A stretch of DNA of 64,000 nucleotides from Cellulomonas palmilytica (GTDB lineage Bacteria; Actinomycetota; Actinomycetes; Actinomycetales; Cellulomonadaceae). This document shows, piece by piece, positions 39,599-48,579 of the stretch (position 1 is the first letter of the stretch; each line of letters starts with the position of its first letter). Both the position numbers and the translations under genes were made by a program. The notes under the pieces are model-generated. The model saw only the letters and a program-made list of their open reading frames with translations. It was not told the DNA's origin and made no database searches. The stretch is taken from positions 1,364,001 through 1,428,000 of the forward strand of contig NZ_CP062221.1 in assembly GCF_021590045.1 (NCBI RefSeq). The letters run 5' to 3'.

Positions 39599-40582
39599 GT
39601 GACCAGGCCCGGGACGTCCGCGCTCGCGCGGGTCAAGGCGTGGGTCGACCCGCTCGTCGTCATGATCCTCACCGTGCTCGCCGTCGGGCTCCTGTGGCCC
39701 GCGACCGGCGCGCTCGCGGACGTGCTCGAGGTCGTCCGGACCGTCGCGATCGTCGTGCTGTTCGGCCTGTACGGCGCGCGGATGCCCACGCACGAGGTGC
39801 TGCGCGGCCTGCGCAACTGGCGCCTGCAGGGCTCGATGCTCACCGCGACGTTCGTCGTCTTCCCCCTCCTCGGCCTCGCCGCGCAGCTCCTGCCCGACGC
39901 CGTGCTGGCGCCCGAGCTGCAGTCCGGCGTGCTGTACCTGTCGCTCCTGCCGTCGACCGTGCAGGCCTCGGTGGTGTTCACCTCCGTCGCGCGCGGCGAT
40001 GTCGCCGGGGCCATCACGGGCGCGACGATCTCCAACGTCGCCGGCGTCGTGCTCACCCCCGCGCTCGTCGCCGTGCTGCTCGGCGCCACCTCGGGCGGCC
40101 TGCACGGCGACGCCGTGCGCAGCGTGCTGCTGCAGATCCTGCTGCCGTTCGTCGTCGGGCAGGCGCTCGAGCGCTGGACCGGCGCGTGGCTGCGCGCGCA
40201 CAAGCGCCTCACGCAGGTCACCGACCGCGTCGTCATCCTGCTCGTCGCCTACACGTCGGTGAGCCAGGCGCAGACCTCGGGTGCGTGGGACCACGTGACG
40301 CTCGCCGCGCTCGTCGTGCTGGCGCTCGTGTGCGCGGTGCTGCTCGCCGTCATGCTGTCGCTCACGTGGTGGGCCGGCGGGCGGCTCGGGCTCGACCGCG
40401 GCGCGCGGATCGCGCTGCTCATGTGCGGCTCCAAGAAGAGCCTCGCGACCGGTCTGCCGATGGCCGCGGTGCTGTTCTCGCCCGTCGTCGCGGCGACCGT
40501 CGCGCTGCCCGTGATCGTGTTCCACCAGATCCAGCTGGCGACGTGCGCCGTGGTGGCCCGGCGCCTGGGCGGCGTCCGGTAG
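39599..40582 (+). CDS. Bile acid:sodium symporter family transporter
   Basis: The 327-residue protein has ten predicted membrane helices of the BASS/SLC10A7 (YfeH) type, with LYLSLLPSTVQASVVFTSVARGDVAGAITGATISNVAG as the conserved helix-break region. Substrates in bacteria are largely unknown. CAGGAT (39587-39592) ends six bases before GTG 39599, so the mRNA is probably leaderless. The next gene is 46 bases downstream. Confidence 0.85.
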   Translation: MTRPGTSALARVKAWVDPLVVMILTVLAVGLLWPATGALADVLEVVRTVAIVVLFGLYGARMPTHEVLRGLRNWRLQGSMLTATFVVFPLLGLAAQLLPDAVLAPELQSGVLYLSLLPSTVQASVVFTSVARGDVAGAITGATISNVAGVVLTPALVAVLLGATSGGLHGDAVRSVLLQILLPFVVGQALERWTGAWLRAHKRLTQVTDRVVILLVAYTSVSQAQTSGAWDHVTLAALVVLALVCAVLLAVMLSLTWWAGGRLGLDRGARIALLMCGSKKSLATGLPMAAVLFSPVVAATVALPVIVFHQIQLATCAVVARRLGGVR

Positions 40583-40628
40583 CGTGCCGCTCGAACCGCA
40601 CCGTGCGGAGAGCACCACAGGGAGCATC

Positions 40629-42134
40629 GTGTCGCAGCCCGGAGTCGTCCCCCGACCCGTCCACCTCGAGGTGGGCAGCCAGGCGCCGTTCGTCGTGGGG
40701 GAGACGACCACCGTCGTCGTGGACCCCCGGCCGGACCTCATCGCGCACGGCGTGCTCGCCGCCGACCTGCTCGGGCGGGTGACGGAGCAGGCGATCGAGG
40801 TGCGGTACACCGACGACGCGCGCGGCGCGCGCGACGTGATCCGGCTGCGCCTCGCCGCGGCCGACGAGCCCGACCTGCTGCCCGGCGACGAGGCGTACAA
40901 GGTCGTCGCGGGCCCGAGCCGCGTCGAGGCCGTCGCGCGCACGTCCGCCGGACTGACGCGCGCCGTGGTGACGCTGCGCCAGCTGCTCGAGCAGGGCAGC
41001 GACGGCGCGTGGCGCGTGCCCGCGGTGGAGGTGCGTGACGCGCCACGGTTCGCGTGGCGCGGGCTGTCCGTGGACGTGGCCCGCCACTTCCTGTCGGTCG
41101 ACGTCCTCAAGGTCGTCGTCGGCCTCATGGCGCACTACAAGCTCAACGTCCTGCACCTGCACCTCACCGACGACCAGGGCTGGCGCCTGCACGTGCCGTC
41201 GCGCCCGCACCTCGCGCGCAAGTCGTCGGGCACGGCCGTGGGCGGGGACCGGGGCGGCTGCTACACGCCGTCGGACTTCGCCGACCTGGTGCAGTACGCC
41301 GACGCGCGAGGCATCACGGTGATCCCCGAGATCGACGTCCCCGGGCACGTCAACGCCGCGACGCACGCGTACGGCGACCTCACGCCCGACGGCGTGCCGA
41401 CCGACGAGTACACCGGCATCGAGGTCGGCTTCTCGCGCCTGTACGCCGACCTGCCCGCCACCGGCGAGTTCCTGCGCGCCGTGTTCACCGACGTCGCCGC
41501 GATGACCCCCGGGCCGTACGTGCACATCGGCGGCGACGAGGTCCTGACGATGGAGCACGACGAGTACGTGACGCTCGTCGGGCAGGCCGCCGCCGCGGTG
41601 CGCGCGGCGGGGAAGAAGGTCGTCGGGTGGCAGGAGATCGCGTCGACGCCGCTCGAGCCCGGGACCGTCGTGCAGTACTGGGACACGCGCGTCGACCCCG
41701 AGCCGTTCGTCGCGGCCGCGCGCGCGGGCGCGTCGATCCTCATGTCGCCCGCGTCGAAGGTCTACCTCGACATGAAGTACGACGAGCGCACCGCGCTGGG
41801 CCTCGACTGGGCCGGGCACGTCGAGGTGCGTGACGCGTACGACTGGGAGCCCACCACGTTGGTCGACGGGCTGCCGGCGGAGTCCGTGATCGGGGTCGAG
41901 GCCGCGGTGTGGACCGAGACGATCCGCGACCTCGACGCCCTGACCACCATGCTGCTGCCGCGGCTCGCGGCCGTCGCCGAGGTCGCGTGGACCGCGCCCG
42001 AGCGGCGCGACTGGGACGACTTCCGCGCTCGCATCGCCGCGCACGGGCCGTTCTGGGACCGCCTGGGCGTGCGCTGGTACGCCAGCGGCCAGGTCGAGTG
42101 GCCCGGCCGCACGCGCGGGGTGCGCACGGCCTGA
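40629..42134 (+). CDS. Cytoplasmic GH20 beta-N-acetylhexosaminidase
   Basis: The 501-residue protein has an N-terminal alpha/beta GH20b domain and a TIM barrel with DVARHFLSVDVLK, HLHLTDDQGWR, PEIDVPGH and the catalytic Asp-Glu pair D303-E304 in HIGGDEV. Substrate-assisted cleavage of terminal GlcNAc or GalNAc is expected. There is no signal peptide, so it probably acts on imported chito-oligosaccharides or recycled wall sugars. AGGGAG is five bases before GTG 40629. A 22-bp perfect palindrome at 42148-42169 ends the gene. Confidence 0.9.
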   Translation: MSQPGVVPRPVHLEVGSQAPFVVGETTTVVVDPRPDLIAHGVLAADLLGRVTEQAIEVRYTDDARGARDVIRLRLAAADEPDLLPGDEAYKVVAGPSRVEAVARTSAGLTRAVVTLRQLLEQGSDGAWRVPAVEVRDAPRFAWRGLSVDVARHFLSVDVLKVVVGLMAHYKLNVLHLHLTDDQGWRLHVPSRPHLARKSSGTAVGGDRGGCYTPSDFADLVQYADARGITVIPEIDVPGHVNAATHAYGDLTPDGVPTDEYTGIEVGFSRLYADLPATGEFLRAVFTDVAAMTPGPYVHIGGDEVLTMEHDEYVTLVGQAAAAVRAAGKKVVGWQEIASTPLEPGTVVQYWDTRVDPEPFVAAARAGASILMSPASKVYLDMKYDERTALGLDWAGHVEVRDAYDWEPTTLVDGLPAESVIGVEAAVWTETIRDLDALTTMLLPRLAAVAEVAWTAPERRDWDDFRARIAAHGPFWDRLGVRWYASGQVEWPGRTRGVRTA

Positions 42135-42147
42135 GCCCCGACCGGCG

Positions 42148-42169
42148 GGCCGGGGCACGTGCCCCGGCC
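42148..42169. terminator. Palindromic terminator between convergent genes
   Basis: GGCCGGGGCAC and GTGCCCCGGCC form a perfect 22-bp palindrome between the stops of the GH20 and mannosyltransferase genes; it can act in both directions. Confidence 0.55.
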
Positions 42170-42185
42170 GGGGATCAGGCGCCGG

Positions 42186-44165
42186 TCAGACCCACTGGCG
42201 CATCCACATGTGCTGGTGCCAGAAGTCGTACGGCACGGTCCAGCCGACCCAGATCGGGTAGAAGTACGCGCTGATCGCCACGACGATCCCCAGGAACACC
42301 CCGACGCCGATGATCGCGCCGCGCCTCGAGCGGGGCGGGAGCGTGGGTGGTCCGACGATCAGCGTCAGCACGTAGACGAGCGTGAGCACCACCCACGGCG
42401 CGAACGCGATCGAGTAGAACGCGAAGATCGTGCGATCGGAGTACAGGAACCACGGCGCCCACCCGGCGACGAGGCCGGACAGCACCGCGCCCGCGCGCCA
42501 GTCGCGGTACCAGACGAGCCAGAACAGCGCGACGAGGATCGCCGCGGCGCCGGCCCACCACACCACGGGGTTGCCGATCGCGAGGATCGCGCGCGCGCAG
42601 TGGTCCGTCCCGCACGCCGCCTGGGCGTCCGCGCCCGACAGGCCGGACTCGTCGCCCCAGAAGAAGGACGTCGGTCGCCACTGCACGATCCAGCCGAGCG
42701 GGTGCGCCTGGTAGGTGTGCGGCGAGTCCAGGTCCCGGTGGAAGTTCCACATCTGCCGGTGGAACTCGAACAGCGAGCGCAGCCCCTCGGGCAGGAACGT
42801 CAGGCCCTCGCCGGGGTGCTCCGCCGCCCACTGCCGCCCGTAGGAGCCCGCGTTCGTGAACCACGACCACCACGTGCCGACGTACACGACGACCGCCGTG
42901 CCGACCATGAGGAACGCCGCCGGGATCGCGTCGCGCACGAACGCCACCGCGGCCCACACGCGCACGCCCGCGGTGCGACGCGCGGTCGCGTCCCACAGCA
43001 CCGACACCACGCCGAACACCGCGAGGAAGTACAGCCCGGACCACTTGGTGCCGATCGCGAGGCCGAGCAGCACCGCGGCCGCGAACCGCCACCACCGCCA
43101 GCCCAGCCCCGGCCCGAACTCGGTGTCCTTGCCGTCGGCGAGCAGCGCCGCCTGACGTTCCGCGAGGCGTCTGCGGGACTGCTCGCGGTCGAGGAGCAGC
43201 GCCCCGAACGCCGCGAGCACGAAGAACATGAGCACCGGGTCGAGCAGCGACGTGCGGGACATGACGATGCCCATGCCGTCGATCGCGAGCAGCCCGCCCG
43301 CGACCGCGCCCCACGCGGTCGACGCGAACAGGCGCCGCGCGATGCGCGTGAGCATCAGGACCGACAGCGTGCCGAGCACCGCGACCGCGAGCCGCCACGA
43401 GAACGCCGACTCCACACCGCCGCCGACCCGCATGCCCAGCCCGATCAGCCACTTGCCGACCTGCGGGTGCACGAAGTACTCGGCCTTCGTGCCGAGCATC
43501 GACGTGTCGCCCTGCTCGAAACGCGGGTTGGGCTCCTCGCCCCAGTCGGCCTCGTAGCCGCGCTCGACGAGCGACCAGCCGTCCTTGACGTAGTACGTCT
43601 CGTCGAACACGAGCTCGTGCGGCGAGCCGAGGTTCCAGAACCGCAGGATCCCGCCGAACGCCGTGACCACGAGCGCGACGACCCACCCGATCACGCGGTT
43701 GCGACGCGTCGCGTCGAGCGCGATGGTCGCGGCGCCGAGGAGCCGTTCGCGCAGCTCGGCGGCGTCGGGGACGCGGCGCGGCTCGGGCTCGACCTCGGCG
43801 GTCGCGACGGACGTGCGGGGGGTCCACGGGCTCGTCCCGTCGTCGCCGACGGCGTACGGGTCGGGCCAGTCGCCGGTCGTCGTGCCGGCGGGCTCGGCCG
43901 CGGCCTCACCGGCGGTGTCGGTCGACGAGCCGTCTCCGGCGTCGTCGGACCCGTCCTCCGGCTCGAGCGGGACGGGCGCGACGTACGGCGTGCTCCAGCC
44001 CGCGGGCGGGCCGGGCAGGGGCGTCGTCGGGGGCGTGACCGGGTGTGGTGCGCCGTTCGACCCGGGCGGCGCGAAGTCGCCGTCGGTGCGGGCGGCGGCG
44101 GCGCGCGCACGCGCGTCGTCGGGCGCTCCCGTGGTGGGGTCGACGGCGTCGGGCGACTGCGGCAC
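42186..44165 (-). CDS. pmt: Dolichyl-phosphate-mannose protein mannosyltransferase (GT39)
   Basis: The 659-residue protein has a 155-residue Pro-rich disordered cytoplasmic N-terminus, then about eleven membrane helices with the catalytic Asp-Glu in LVFDETYYVKD (188-189) and HPQVGKWLIGLG. It transfers mannose from polyprenyl-phosphate-mannose to Ser/Thr of secreted proteins, which may include the xylanase and Rpf proteins here. GTG 44165 is six bases behind TAGCAT. Divergence from rsmI is the standard actinobacterial arrangement. Confidence 0.92.
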   Translation of the reverse strand: MPQSPDAVDPTTGAPDDARARAAAARTDGDFAPPGSNGAPHPVTPPTTPLPGPPAGWSTPYVAPVPLEPEDGSDDAGDGSSTDTAGEAAAEPAGTTTGDWPDPYAVGDDGTSPWTPRTSVATAEVEPEPRRVPDAAELRERLLGAATIALDATRRNRVIGWVVALVVTAFGGILRFWNLGSPHELVFDETYYVKDGWSLVERGYEADWGEEPNPRFEQGDTSMLGTKAEYFVHPQVGKWLIGLGMRVGGGVESAFSWRLAVAVLGTLSVLMLTRIARRLFASTAWGAVAGGLLAIDGMGIVMSRTSLLDPVLMFFVLAAFGALLLDREQSRRRLAERQAALLADGKDTEFGPGLGWRWWRFAAAVLLGLAIGTKWSGLYFLAVFGVVSVLWDATARRTAGVRVWAAVAFVRDAIPAAFLMVGTAVVVYVGTWWSWFTNAGSYGRQWAAEHPGEGLTFLPEGLRSLFEFHRQMWNFHRDLDSPHTYQAHPLGWIVQWRPTSFFWGDESGLSGADAQAACGTDHCARAILAIGNPVVWWAGAAAILVALFWLVWYRDWRAGAVLSGLVAGWAPWFLYSDRTIFAFYSIAFAPWVVLTLVYVLTLIVGPPTLPPRSRRGAIIGVGVFLGIVVAISAYFYPIWVGWTVPYDFWHQHMWMRQWV

Positions 44166-44184
44166 GCGGACATGCTACGGGTGC

Positions 44185-44206
44185 GACCAGTTGATGGGGA
44201 CTGGTC
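44185..44206. promoter_or_regulatory. Inverted repeat in the pmt/rsmI divergent region
   Basis: GACCAGT (44185-44191) and ACTGGTC (44200-44206), eight bases apart, is a perfect 7-bp inverted repeat, a candidate operator. Confidence 0.4.
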
Positions 44207-44266
44207 CTCAATCGTTCCGGGTGCCGGACGGACCGGGCGGCCCACGTCGGGTGGCAGGCTGGGCGC

Positions 44267-45133
44267 ATGGCGCACGACGAGACCGCGGGACGACTGGTGC
44301 TCGCCGCGACCCCCATCGGCAACGTCGACGACGCCTCGGCGCGCCTGCGCACGCTGCTCGAGACGGCCGACGTCGTGGCGGCCGAGGACACGCGCCGGCT
44401 GCGGGTGCTCGCGGCGCGCCTCGGGGTCGAGGTCCGCGGCCGCGTGGTGTCCCACCACGAGCACAACGAGGCGTCCCGGTCCGACGAGCTGCTGGACGTC
44501 GTCGCGGGCGGCGGCACGGTCGTCGTCGTGACCGACGCGGGGATGCCCGCGGTGTCCGACCCGGGGTTCCGCGTGGTGACCGCCGCGGTGCAGGCCGGCC
44601 TGCCGGTCACGGCCGCGCCGGGCCCGAGCGCGGTGCTCACGGCGCTCGCGCTGTCCGGGCTGCCCACCGACCGGTTCTGCTTCGAGGGGTTCGTGCCGCG
44701 CAAGCCGGGTGAGCGCGCGCGGACGCTCGCGGCGCTCGCGGACGAGCGGCGCACGATGGTGTTCTTCGAGGCGCCGCACCGGCTCGAGGCTCTGCTGGGC
44801 GCGATGGTCGAGGCGTTCGGCGCGGACCGGCCCGCCGCCGTGTGCCGCGAGCTGACGAAGACGTACGAGGAGGTCCTGCGGGGTCCCCTGGCGGAGCTCG
44901 CGCAGTGGGCCGCGGGCGAGGTCCGTGGCGAGATCGTCGTCGTCGTGGGCGGTGCGACCCGGCCCGCGGGCGGTGGCGACCTGACGGCCCTCGTCGCGCA
45001 GGTGCGTGCCCGTGTGGACGCCGGCGAACGCCTCAAGGACGCCGCGCGCGCGGTCGCCGCCGCGGCGGGCGTGCCGACGCGCACCCTGTACGAGGCGGCG
45101 CTGCCGAGCGCCGGGACACGTCCGACGCCCTGA
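44267..45133 (+). CDS. rsmI: 16S rRNA (cytidine1402-2'-O)-methyltransferase RsmI
   Basis: The 288-residue protein has the RsmI motifs [51 protein letters not shown] and [24 protein letters not shown]. It methylates C1402 in the decoding centre with SAM. CAGGCT (44255-44260) ends six bases before the ATG, giving a leaderless mRNA. Confidence 0.95.
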   Translation: MAHDETAGRLVLAATPIGNVDDASARLRTLLETADVVAAEDTRRLRVLAARLGVEVRGRVVSHHEHNEASRSDELLDVVAGGGTVVVVTDAGMPAVSDPGFRVVTAAVQAGLPVTAAPGPSAVLTALALSGLPTDRFCFEGFVPRKPGERARTLAALADERRTMVFFEAPHRLEALLGAMVEAFGADRPAAVCRELTKTYEEVLRGPLAELAQWAAGEVRGEIVVVVGGATRPAGGGDLTALVAQVRARVDAGERLKDAARAVAAAAGVPTRTLYEAALPSAGTRPTP

Positions 45134-45177
45134 CGAGGCGGGCGTGCGGTGGCAGGCTGGGACCGGACGCCGGCCAC

Positions 45178-45213
45178 CGACGAGCCGACCATCGACGAGC
45201 CGACCACCGATGA
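45178..45213 (+). repeat. 15-bp direct repeat in the pncA leader
   Basis: CGACGAGCCGACCA is repeated at 15-bp spacing, with a third partial copy (CGATGAG), just before the nicotinamidase ribosome binding site GAGAGGGG. It could be a leftover of an N-terminal extension but does not move the likely start. Confidence 0.5.
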
Positions 45214-45223
45214 GAGGGGTGTC

Positions 45224-45814
45224 ATGGACCACGGCCGACGCGCGCTGCTCGTCGTCGACGTGCAGCCCACGTTCTGCGAGGGTGGCGCGCTGCCCGTCGC
45301 GGGCGGCAACGACGTTGCGGAGGCGATCGCGCGGTACGCCGCCGCGCACCGCGACCGGTACGACGTGGTCGTCACCACGCAGGACTGGCACGTCGACCCG
45401 GGCACGCACTTCTCCGACGAGCCGGACTTCGTCGACACCTGGCCGCCGCACGGCGTCGCCGGGACCGCGGAGGCCGAGCTGCATCCCGCGCTGTCCGAGC
45501 TCGGGCCGGACGTGAGCGTGAAGAAGGGCGAGTACGCGGCGGCGTACTCGGGGTTCGAGGGCGTGGACGCCCAGGGCCGGGCGCTGGCCGCGATCCTGCG
45601 CGAGGAGCAGGTCACGGACGTGGACGTCGTCGGGATCGCCGAGTCGCACTGCGTGCGCGCCACGGCGCTCGACGCGCACGCCGAGGGGCTGCGCACGCGC
45701 GTCCTGACCGACCTGACCGTCCCGGTGACCCCCGAGCTGGGCGCGGCGGCGCGCGACGACCTGCGGGCCGCGGGCGTCGAGCTGGTGCCGAGCTCCGCGG
45801 CGTTCGTCGAGTAG
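45224..45814 (+). CDS. pncA: Nicotinamidase (isochorismatase fold)
   Basis: The 196-residue protein has the cysteine-hydrolase triad: D12 in LLVVDVQPTF, K100/K101 in SVKKGEY and C143 in AESHCVRATALDA. The metal site QDWHVDPGTHF fits nicotinamidase/pyrazinamidase, which deaminates nicotinamide in NAD recycling. GAGAGGGG lies seven bases before ATG 45224. The next gene begins seven bases after its stop. Confidence 0.88.
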   Translation: MDHGRRALLVVDVQPTFCEGGALPVAGGNDVAEAIARYAAAHRDRYDVVVTTQDWHVDPGTHFSDEPDFVDTWPPHGVAGTAEAELHPALSELGPDVSVKKGEYAAAYSGFEGVDAQGRALAAILREEQVTDVDVVGIAESHCVRATALDAHAEGLRTRVLTDLTVPVTPELGAAARDDLRAAGVELVPSSAAFVE

Positions 45815-45821
45815 TCGTCCG

Positions 45822-47192
45822 ATGCCCCGCGCCCGCCGGTCGCCCGCCGCCGAGCCCGGGGCTGCTCCGGTTCCGGCCGGTCGGAACCGGAGCGACGACG
45901 GGCTCGTCGGCGGTTCGTCGGCCGAGACCGCGGTTGCTCCGGCTCTGGGCCCTGGGAGCCGGAGGGACGGCGGGGTCGACGAGCGTCGGGGTCGTCGCCG
46001 GGGCGGCTGGGTGGTCGGGGTCGTCGTCGGGGGAGCCCTGCTCGCGGGGTGCGTCGAACCCGCGCCGACGAGCGGGCCGACGAGCCTGGGGTCGCCGGTC
46101 GAGGGTCCGACGACGAGCGTGCCGACCGACCCGGAGGCCGGTGCGACGACCGGGCCCGCTGTCGTCCAGCCGTCCGGACCCGCGACCGTCGAGCTGGACG
46201 TCGCGACGCTCGCGACCGGGCTGGACGTGCCGTGGGGGATCGCCCCGCTGGAGGACGGCCGCTCGCTCGTGACGCTGCGCGAGGAGGCACGCCTCGTGCT
46301 CGTCGACGCGGGCGGCACCGTCACACCGGTGACCGGACCGGGTGCGCGCCAGCTCGCGGACGTCGTCGTGCCGCAGGGCGAGGGCGGTCTGCTGGGCGTC
46401 GCCGTGGTGGGCGCGTCGGCGGACGGCCTCGACGTCGCGCTGTACACGACGACCGCGCAGGACAACCGCGTCCTGCGCGCGAGGCTCACGGGCGACACGC
46501 TCGGACCGCTCACCGCGGTGCTCACGGGCATCCCGGCGGCGCGCAACCACGACGGCGGTCGGCTCGCGGTCGGTCCGGACGGGTTCCTGTACGTGAGCAC
46601 GGGCGACGCGGGCGACCCGCGCCGCGCGCAGGACCCCGACGACCTGGGCGGCAAGATCCTGCGCCTCACGCCCGACGGCGACGCCGCGCCCGGCAACCCG
46701 GTGGACGGCTCGCCGGTGTGGAGCCTCGGGCACCGCAACGTGCAGGGCCTGGGCTGGTCGTCGGACGGGCGGATGTTCGCGTCCGAGTTCGGCCAGAACA
46801 CGTGGGACGAGCTCAACGTGATCCACCGGGGCGCGAACTACGGCTGGCCGGTCGTCGAGGGGCAGGGCGGTGCGGGCGACGGGTTCGTCGACCCGGTCGC
46901 GGTGTGGCCGACGTCCGACGCGTCCCCGAGCGGGCTCGCGGTGACCGAGGAGGCCGTGTACGTCGCGGGGCTGCGCGGTCAGCGGCTGTGGCGCGTGCCG
47001 CTGCGGCCCGCGGCGGCGACCGACGCCGACGGCGTGGGGGAGCCGCACGCGTTGCTCGAGCGTCAGCACGGGCGCCTGCGCGCGGCCGCGGTCGCGGCGG
47101 ACGGCACGCTGCTCGTCGTCACGGGCAACACCGACGGGCGCGGTGACCCGCGCCCGGGCGACGACCGGATCCTGCGCCTGACGATCCGCTGA
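45822..47192 (+). CDS. Lipoprotein PQQ-dependent sugar dehydrogenase family
   Basis: The 456-residue product has a lipobox LLAGC with Cys77 behind a hydrophobic stretch, so it is an exported lipoprotein, then a six-bladed soluble glucose dehydrogenase/sorbosone dehydrogenase propeller with VPWGIAPLEDGR, RNHDGGRLAVGPDGFLYVSTGDAG and SLGHRNVQGLGW. No PQQ synthesis genes are here, so the cofactor is uncertain. The 60 residues before the signal helix are unusually long and cover two hairpins (45864-45964), so the true start may be later. The stop lies in an 11-bp tandem repeat. Confidence 0.75.
   Translation: MPRARRSPAAEPGAAPVPAGRNRSDDGLVGGSSAETAVAPALGPGSRRDGGVDERRGRRRGGWVVGVVVGGALLAGCVEPAPTSGPTSLGSPVEGPTTSVPTDPEAGATTGPAVVQPSGPATVELDVATLATGLDVPWGIAPLEDGRSLVTLREEARLVLVDAGGTVTPVTGPGARQLADVVVPQGEGGLLGVAVVGASADGLDVALYTTTAQDNRVLRARLTGDTLGPLTAVLTGIPAARNHDGGRLAVGPDGFLYVSTGDAGDPRRAQDPDDLGGKILRLTPDGDAAPGNPVDGSPVWSLGHRNVQGLGWSSDGRMFASEFGQNTWDELNVIHRGANYGWPVVEGQGGAGDGFVDPVAVWPTSDASPSGLAVTEEAVYVAGLRGQRLWRVPLRPAAATDADGVGEPHALLERQHGRLRAAAVAADGTLLVVTGNTDGRGDPRPGDDRILRLTIR
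45864..45964. repeat. Two similar hairpins in the 5' part of the dehydrogenase gene
   Basis: GCTCCGGTTCCG with CGGAACCGGAGC (45864-45893) is a perfect 12-bp stem; CTCCGGCTC with GAGCCGGAG (45937-45945 and 45956-45964) is a perfect 9-bp stem. Each ends with a GACGACGGG- or GACGGCGGG-like tail, so they look like diverged copies of one unit. Confidence 0.55.
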
Positions 47193-47232
47193 CGATCCGC
47201 TGACGATCCGCTGACGATCCGCTGACGATCCG
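47178..47232 (+). repeat. 11-bp tandem repeat (five copies) with stops in three frames
   Basis: CTGACGATCCG is repeated five times. The first copy is read as LTIR; the next TGAs are at 47190 (the CDS stop), 47201, 47212 and 47223, which together cover all three frames. Confidence 0.85.
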
Positions 47233-47334
47233 CCGACCTGCGACGACGCGCCTGTCGCCTCGTCGTCCACAGGCCCCCGCGGGGTCTGGCGCGACCCGGC
47301 TACCGTCCTGCCACGACCGATGCAGGGGGTGGAG

Positions 47335-47649
47335 ATGGACGGGTTCGAGGTGGACACGGACATGCTGCGCGAGCACGCGCGGCACGTCCGCGACCGCGCG
47401 GGTGAGGCCGCGGTGCTCGCGCCGGCGGCGCTGGCGATGGCTGCCGACCCGGGCGCGTTCGGGATCGCGCTCGCCCCGCTCGGGAGCGCGATGGCGGTCG
47501 CGCAGGCGGCGTGCGGGGTCGCGATCGGCGGCGTGGGGGGCGTGCTCGCCGTCACCGGTGTCGCGGTCGAGGTGCTCGCCGACTCGTACGACGTGACCGA
47601 CACGGCCGTGCGTGCGGTGTTCCGTGCGGGCCAGGAGGTGCTGCGGTGA
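47335..47649 (+). CDS. EspC-like type VII secretion target
   Basis: The 104-residue product (MDGFEVDTDMLREHARHVRDRAG) is two helical segments joined by a Gly/Ala-rich hydrophobic turn (GVAIGGVGGVLAVTGVAVEVL), as in EspC-like and other WXG100-related proteins exported by ESX systems. AGGGGGT is six bases before ATG 47335. The stop overlaps the next gene by GTGA, so the two are translationally coupled, like EsxA/B-type pairs. No ESX machinery is in the window. Confidence 0.65.
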   Translation: MDGFEVDTDMLREHARHVRDRAGEAAVLAPAALAMAADPGAFGIALAPLGSAMAVAQAACGVAIGGVGGVLAVTGVAVEVLADSYDVTDTAVRAVFRAGQEVLR

Positions 47650-48506
47650 GCGCCGGGACCGTGCCGTGGGTCAGCGAGGTGGTCGAGACCGAGAGGTGGC
47701 ACTCCGGCGCGGGTCTGGTCAGCGACCTCACGAGCCTGGCCGAGCAGGCGGGCAGCGGCGCGTGGGTCGACGCCGCGCTGAGCACGACGGCGGCCGCGGC
47801 GAACGGCGTGGCGTTGGCGATGGACCCGCTCGGTGCGGCCGTCGCGTGGGGCGTCGGGTGGGTGCTGGACCACCTGCAGCCGCTGAAGGGCTGGCTCGAC
47901 GAGGTCGGGGGTGACGCGGACCAGGTCACGGCGTACGGGCGCACGTGGGAGAGGATCGAGCGGGACCTCGTCGCGGTCGCCGACGGGCTCGAGAGCGACG
48001 TGGCGCGCGACCTGGCGTTCATGACCGGTCCCGCCCTCGCGGCCTACCGTGCCGTCGTGTCGGTGCAGGCCGACGGCGCCCGGGTCGTCGCGCGCGCGGC
48101 GGGTGCGCTGGGTGGCGCGCTCGCGGTCTGCGCCAAGCTGGTGCGCGCGGTGCACGACCTGATCCGCGACGCCATCGCGGACGTGGTCTCGGCTGCCGTC
48201 TGCTGCATCAACCCCGTGTCGGCGGTGATGAAGGCGACCCGGCTCGTGGCGCGCTGGGCGGCGCGACTCGGTCCGATGGTCTCCGCGCTCGCCCGCACCG
48301 TCGACAACCTCCGAGGACTCGTGGGCTCGGTCGCGGACGGGATCCGCGCCGTCGGCGGGTTCCTGAAGCGGTGCCAGGACGGGATCACGCTCTCGCGCGC
48401 GGTCGAACCCGCCGTGACCGGACTCGGGTACTTCACGACGGCGGTCGCGCCCTTCCTCCCCGGGCCCCCGGCACCGGCGGGCGGCGCGCCGCGACCCTCG
48501 CCCTAG
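47646..48506 (+). CDS. Type VII secretion-like effector chassis without a recognisable toxin domain
   Basis: The 286-residue product has the N-terminal layout of actinobacterial ESX-exported polymorphic toxins: a helical hairpin region, the hydrophobic [32 protein letters not shown] turn, then [18 protein letters not shown] helices. After residue 230 it simply ends in a hydrophobic/Pro-rich tail ([15 protein letters not shown]), with no nuclease, deaminase or other toxin domain. It may be a complex-forming secreted protein or a toxin that has lost its warhead. Confidence 0.6.
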   Translation: MSAGTVPWVSEVVETERWHSGAGLVSDLTSLAEQAGSGAWVDAALSTTAAAANGVALAMDPLGAAVAWGVGWVLDHLQPLKGWLDEVGGDADQVTAYGRTWERIERDLVAVADGLESDVARDLAFMTGPALAAYRAVVSVQADGARVVARAAGALGGALAVCAKLVRAVHDLIRDAIADVVSAAVCCINPVSAVMKATRLVARWAARLGPMVSALARTVDNLRGLVGSVADGIRAVGGFLKRCQDGITLSRAVEPAVTGLGYFTTAVAPFLPGPPAPAGGAPRPSP

Positions 48507-48579
48507 CGTGGACGCGTGGTCGCGGCCGGTCCGTGGTCCGCGCCTCGGCGAACCGGACCGCTCACCTAGGATCGGGCGC

